This document shows, one piece after another, positions 35,603-38,112 of a stretch of DNA of 38,112 nucleotides. The first letter of the stretch is position 1. Each line of letters begins with the position of its first letter. The stretch is from Bacteroides sp. GM023 (GTDB lineage: Bacteria > Bacteroidota > Bacteroidia > Bacteroidales > Bacteroidaceae). The stretch covers positions 1-38,112 of the forward strand of contig NZ_JAAXGE010000021.1 of the NCBI RefSeq assembly GCF_014750685.1, read 5' to 3'. The translations under genes were made by a program, and so were the position numbers. The notes under the pieces were generated by a model, which saw only the letters and a list, made by a program, of their open reading frames with translations, searched no databases and was not told the DNA's origin.

Positions 35603-35791
35603 CCTGTTTTTTATGCATCTCTCATAAGAACCGTGTCTTTATCTCTCATCAAATCCTTGATTATTCTTTTCTATGTTTCAGTTTAACCGTTAATCTTCTA
35701 TGCTTAATAGCTTGTTTATATGTAGTATACCTACTGTTTTTATGTTTTATCCTATTTCTTGTTGTGTTTTTGAACCGATATCTGTATTGTT

Positions 35792-35869
35792 CCACTAGAG
35801 TGGACAATTCTTTCCACTCAAGTGGAGAGTTCTTTCCACTAGAGTGAACAGTTTAATCCACTCCAGTGG
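35792..35869. repeat. Four CCACTnnAGTGG palindromes at exact 22-bp spacing
   Basis: CCACTAGAGTGG (35792-35803), CCACTCAAGTGG (35814-35825), CCACTAGAGTGA (35836-35847) and CCACTCCAGTGG (35858-35869). Start-to-start distance is 22 bases each time, close to two helical turns, so all sites face one side of the DNA. Linkers are A/T-rich (ACAATTCTTT-like). The array is near the midpoint (about 35810) of the surrounding inverted repeat. This geometry suggests cooperative binding of a dimeric protein; no candidate protein is encoded beside it. Confidence 0.9.
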
Positions 35870-36017
35870 AACGATATAAATAGCTTTTAAAAAACACGAG
35901 AATATCTACTCTATATCCCGCTGGCAACCGCTTTGTGAACTGTTGTTGAACGGTACATGACTCTTAGTTTGTCTTGAATGAATTATAATTGGATACTTAA
36001 CATAACTCCCATAGTGC

Positions 36018-36232
36018 TTTTGAGTATGAGAGATACCTTTAAAGTATGAGAAATGGCACAAAAGCATATGAGAAATGCTACAAAATCATATGAGAGATGC
36101 ATTATTTTAGGGCGAAAATGACGATAAAGGTATGAGAGGTACAATTTATAATTTCATTTCTCATAATTCTGATGATTGATTTACAAGTAATTAAACAAAA
36201 AGTATGAGAATATGAGAAATGAAAATAAAAAA
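36018..36232 (-). repeat. Right arm of the large inverted repeat
   Basis: The inverted partner of 35389-35602. It carries TATGAGAGATACC, TATGAGAAATGG, ATATGAGAAATGC, ATATGAGAGATGC and further TATGAGAA words, spaced 20-23 bases apart near its inner end. The arms are separated by about 415 bases. Confidence 0.85.
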
Positions 36233-36324
36233 CAATTTTAGTAGCCTGAATACTGAACTTGATACAGATGATTTCGCCAAATAAAATAAGTTGATTGAAT
36301 CCATTTATTTCTTTGTCAATATTG

Positions 36325-36354
36325 TTTGTTTGCTAAAAAATATTGTTACTTTTG
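36325..36354 (+). promoter_or_regulatory. Complete promoter upstream of the structured leader
   Basis: TTTG (36325-36328), an 18-base spacer and TACTTTTG (36347-36354) make one of the best Bacteroides -33/-7 pairs in the window. Transcription should start near 36361, about 275 bases before the orphan ORF. A small hairpin, ACTTTCT/AGAAAGT (36364-36382) followed by GACTTTTT, comes at once after the start and could act as an early attenuator. Confidence 0.65.
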
Positions 36355-36422
36355 TCGTAGTTTACTTTCTAGCGAAGAAAGTGACTTTTTAATTATTGTA
36401 TTGAGAGCAGTTATTTGTTGCA

Positions 36423-36635
36423 TTCCGTATAGAAATCGGCTAAATTTTAATCCTGAATGACAATAAGTGGCGGGTCTCACGCATCTTTTGCATATATAAC
36501 CTTGTTATATACCCAATTGAGCGTGGGACTATCACTTATGTTCAGGAGAGGGTCTTAGCCGATACCTTATATGGAACGTGAGTAGATAGTTTCCCATGCT
36601 CTTTTTTATATATAACCCTCGCACCACTGGGAACT
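36423..36635 (+). ncRNA. Candidate structured leader RNA with two related hairpins
   Basis: Hairpin 1 (36423-36576) has nested complementary blocks: TTCCGTATA/TATATGGAA, ATCGGCTAA/TTAGCCGAT, TCCTGAA/TTCAGGA, ATAAGTG/CACTTAT and CACGC/GCGTG, in register. Hairpin 2 (36588-36635) pairs AGTTTCCCA with TGGGAACT. The loops share an 18-base motif TCTTTTnnATATATAACC (36484-36501 and 36600-36617). Many matched stem blocks around a duplicated loop sequence point to a conserved RNA (or a recombination or binding element at DNA level). It ends one base before the ATG of the orphan ORF, so it may control that gene. I do not recognise it as a named RNA family. Confidence 0.55.
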
Positions 36636-36636
36636 G

Positions 36637-36996
36637 ATGCGGCAAACAAAACGCGCTATGTTATATTCCGATTTCAAAGAAGCGGTAATCCTCTTGATGC
36701 AGCATCCCGTAATGCTCAAACCTTTTTGCTCTCTGTCCGATGGTGAGAAAGAATCCGCCTATGACCTTTTAAGCAGTTTGGCCGACTTGTCAGTCTGTGA
36801 GAATTATACTTTAGTTGATTACCTTCAGCTATCCCGCCTTAATTTTATGCTCGGCAGGCTTGCCCAAGAAATATGCTTGGAGCCTGAAAAAGTAATTGGC
36901 TATTATAATGATGGTTATGAATGTCTACAGAAAAGCGGCATTGATTTGAGCTTGAATAAATGGTCTGAATTAGTCAGTTTGCGTATGGCCGAATAA
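36637..36996 (+). CDS. Orphan hypothetical protein
   Basis: A 119-residue predicted soluble, helical protein that I do not recognise. It has three cysteines scattered in the chain, no signal peptide or TM, and a balanced composition with normal residues such as SDGEKESAYDLLSSLADLS and LSRLNFMLGRLAQEICLEPEKVIGYYNDGYECLQKSG, which looks like real protein and not a chance frame. The ATG at 36637 directly follows hairpin 2; an ATG at 36658 (MLYSDFKEAVILL) would give 112 residues and is equally likely. It is alone between the repeat island and the rRNA operon, transcribed from the promoter at 36.3 kb. Confidence 0.65.
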   Translation: MRQTKRAMLYSDFKEAVILLMQHPVMLKPFCSLSDGEKESAYDLLSSLADLSVCENYTLVDYLQLSRLNFMLGRLAQEICLEPEKVIGYYNDGYECLQKSGIDLSLNKWSELVSLRMAE

Positions 36997-37613
36997 TATA
37001 TGTGACAGAAAATGCATATATCAGCAACTAGATATGTTGAGTAATGGATATGTCAGAATGATATGTATGTTAAAATAGAATGTATGCCGAAATGATACAT
37101 ATACGTAATAAATACTTAGTTTCATAATCCTACCAGTTTATAACCAGTTTTTACGCATGGAGTTTGCAAACCCTGCCGATTGCTTGTGAAAGCCGTTTTC
37201 AGATTTGTCTTCTAGAGAGGGTGCTCATTTTTTCCCGTACGAGCATCCTCTTGCTTTTTATCGAGATTTGTGAAACTCCTTTTTTAGTTGAGCTTGATAC
37301 AGTATCCTCTTCCTTTTTAATTTCTCCTTCTTTTCAGCCTCTATTTCTACTATTCCTTATATTCCTTCAGCCTTTTTTTACCCCTCTTTCCCCTTTTTCC
37401 CTTTCATTCTTCAGAAAAAAGCTGTTTTTTTTCTTCCGGCTATTTACTTCCTCTCGCGCGCATTACGCGCACATGTGATATAATAATGTGTACTCCCTCA
37501 CCCGTTCCCGCGCACACTCCACCCTGTATTAAAAAATATGTTCTACAACACCCTTATTGTTCAACTAGTTAGCATAAGTATTCAAAAATAATTAGAAAAA
37601 AGATGCATATATA
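36997..37613. other. Non-coding stretch before the rRNA promoters
   Basis: No convincing gene. It contains degenerate GATATGT-type repeats (about 37000-37110), a terminator-like hairpin (37216-37258), a pyrimidine-rich tract (about 37300-37440) and a CGCGCATTACGCGC dyad near 37457. A 104-codon ORF (37164-37478) is made of the pyrimidine tract and is rejected. Confidence 0.65.
37216..37258 (+). terminator. Terminator-like hairpin after the orphan gene
   Basis: AGAGGGTGCTC (37216-37226) pairs with GAGCATCCTCT (37241-37251), allowing one G-U, and is followed by TGCTTTTT. It would end the orphan-gene transcript about 220 bases past its stop, isolating it from the rRNA promoters. Confidence 0.6.
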
Positions 37614-37645
37614 TTTGGAGTGTATCCCAAAAGGGACTACTTTTG
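37614..37645 (+). promoter_or_regulatory. rRNA operon promoter P1
   Basis: TTTG (37614-37617), 20-base spacer, TACTTTTG (37638-37645), then CACCCGC. A GCTTTC/GAAAGC hairpin follows just downstream. First of three tandem promoters. Confidence 0.75.
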
Positions 37646-37740
37646 CACCCGCTTTCCAAGAGAAGAAAGCCTTGATAAAATGACTTAGTGATAAAGCGTA
37701 AGACCGCTTAAGATTAAGAATAAAAAAACTTCCGATAAAG

Positions 37741-37773
37741 TTTGGAAGATATAACTTAAAGTTCTTATCTTTG
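37741..37773 (+). promoter_or_regulatory. rRNA operon promoter P2
   Basis: TTTG (37741-37744), 21-base spacer, TATCTTTG (37766-37773), then CAGTCCG. Upstream is an A-rich block with AAAAAAACTTCCGATAAAG that resembles an UP element and recurs before P3. Confidence 0.8.
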
Positions 37774-37888
37774 CAGTCCGATTCGCAAAGAAAACGGTTT
37801 ATCTTTTCTTAATTGATTATTCTTTCCCTTTCGCAAAGAGAGCCTGAGAAACGAATTGAAAAAGAAAATAAAAAAACTTTCGAAAAAG

Positions 37889-37920
37889 TTTGGTAGTTAA
37901 AATTAAACCCCTTACCTTTG
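37889..37920 (+). promoter_or_regulatory. rRNA operon promoter P3
   Basis: TTTG (37889-37892), 20-base spacer, TACCTTTG (37913-37920), then CACCCGC as after P1. The A-rich block before it (AAAAAAACTTTCGAAAAAG) nearly repeats that of P2, so P2 and P3 look like a duplicated module. Confidence 0.8.
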
Positions 37921-38112
37921 CACCCGCTTTTAAAACGAAAGCAACAAGTTCTTTGAAATATTGATAAACAATACAAGTAGTACAAGTTAAAAAATAGAAC
38001 CGTCAATACTTGTTTCAGAAGTAGCAATACAAATGAAACACAGGTATTTGAAAAGAGTCAATAAATTTTGTACGGCATCCTGAACAGAGCAAGAACCATC
38101 CTTTACGGATGA
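37921..38112 (+). other. 5' leader of an rRNA operon (16S gene beyond the window)
   Basis: The sequence after P3 has the character of the Bacteroides pre-16S leader, with GTTCTTTGAAA (37948-37958) resembling a boxA antitermination signal and the repeated ACAAGTAGTACAAG downstream. The 16S start is not reached. Assignment rests on the triple promoter and on recall of Bacteroides rRNA leaders. Confidence 0.7.

Larger units (their letters stand above)
34827..36324. other. 1.5-kb AT-rich non-coding repeat island
   Basis: No convincing gene is present between rluF and the orphan promoter at 36.3 kb. A 105-codon plus ORF (35530-35847) runs straight through the tandem repeats and is rejected. Left to right the island holds an orphan terminator-like hairpin (34962-34987), a 12-bp tandem repeat (35208-35265), a large inverted repeat (arms 35389-35602 and 36018-36232) with 20-22-bp subrepeats, and a four-unit palindrome array (35792-35869). 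Base composition is much more AT-rich than in the flanking genes. The role is unknown. Confidence 0.75.

Noticed and set aside
35530..35847. 105-codon plus-strand ORF
   Set aside because: It runs through the tandem repeats and the palindrome array; Phe/Leu/Cys-rich translation reflects repeat sequence, not a protein.
35519..35869. CRISPR array
   Set aside because: Repeats are head-to-tail or palindromic with no unique spacers of constant length and no cas genes nearby.
35389..36232. Insertion sequence or transposon with terminal inverted repeats
   Set aside because: No transposase or recombinase ORF lies between the arms, and no target-site duplication was recognised at the outer ends. A MITE-like origin cannot be excluded.
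35160..36240. parS or DnaA-box cluster
   Set aside because: No TGTTTCACGTGAAACA-like parS word and no TTATCCACA cluster were seen by eye.
37164..37478. 104-codon plus-strand ORF
   Set aside because: Translation of the pyrimidine-rich tract (Phe/Leu/Ser runs), with no start signal and a terminator-like hairpin inside.
37809..38027. 72-codon minus-strand ORF
   Set aside because: It overlaps the third rRNA promoter and the rRNA leader in antisense.

Overview
The window reads as chromosomal DNA of a Bacteroides species (Bacteroidota). The reasons are the many intergenic TAnnTTTG (-7) promoter boxes, with clear upstream TTTG (-33) partners at four of them; lipoprotein-rich surface biogenesis genes (TamB with a lipoprotein TamL, GldH, an M13 peptidase lipoprotein); an insert-bearing cyclophilin; and a typical Bacteroides rRNA-operon leader at the right edge. 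Most of the left 34 kb is ordinary core genome, densely packed in short operons. No insertion sequence, CRISPR array, tRNA or rRNA body was seen.

Layout. 0-1.5 kb: a sigma-54-dependent (NtrC-type) response regulator on the minus strand. 1.6-3.7 kb: a lipoprotein peptidylprolyl isomerase and an M16 zinc peptidase. 3.8-7.5 kb: a MATE exporter and a hybrid histidine kinase with receiver and HPt domains. 7.6-14.5 kb: tamB and tamL, an outer-membrane assembly pair. 14.6-15.5 kb: a sugar-phosphate nucleotidyltransferase, closed by a strong bidirectional terminator. 15.6-16.25 kb: a non-coding stretch with dyads. 16.26-17.17 kb (minus): a three-gene, ATGA-overlapping cassette built around a DUF3990 ADP-ribosyltransferase-like protein; this is the only accessory-looking protein module. 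17.3-21.4 kb: an ABC-F ATPase and an M13 peptidase. 21.6-28.9 kb: purH followed by the rod-shape operon mreB-mreC-mreD-PBP2-rodA. 28.9-33.0 kb (minus, convergent): metF, holB, a RicT/PSP1-like protein and gldH. 33.15-34.8 kb (minus): a Dps-like (thioferritin) ferritin and an RluF-type pseudouridine synthase.

34.8-37.6 kb is the unusual part. It is AT-rich and nearly gene-free. It holds a 12-bp tandem repeat, a roughly 215-bp imperfect inverted repeat whose arms are studded with TATGAGA-type motifs, and, close to the centre of that inverted repeat, four CCACTnnAGTGG palindromes spaced exactly 22 bp apart. Next comes a good promoter, a leader able to form two related hairpins with a shared loop motif, and a 119-codon orphan ORF. 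The window ends with three tandem rRNA promoters and the start of an rRNA leader; the 16S gene lies beyond the edge.

How the genes fit together. The cell-shape operon (MreBCD, PBP2, RodA) makes the elongation machinery. TamB/TamL and GldH belong to envelope assembly. The kinase and the sigma-54 regulator could form a phosphorelay through the HPt domain, although three genes separate them and this is inference. The best candidates for something undescribed are the DUF3990 cassette and the 35-36.7 kb repeat and leader region.
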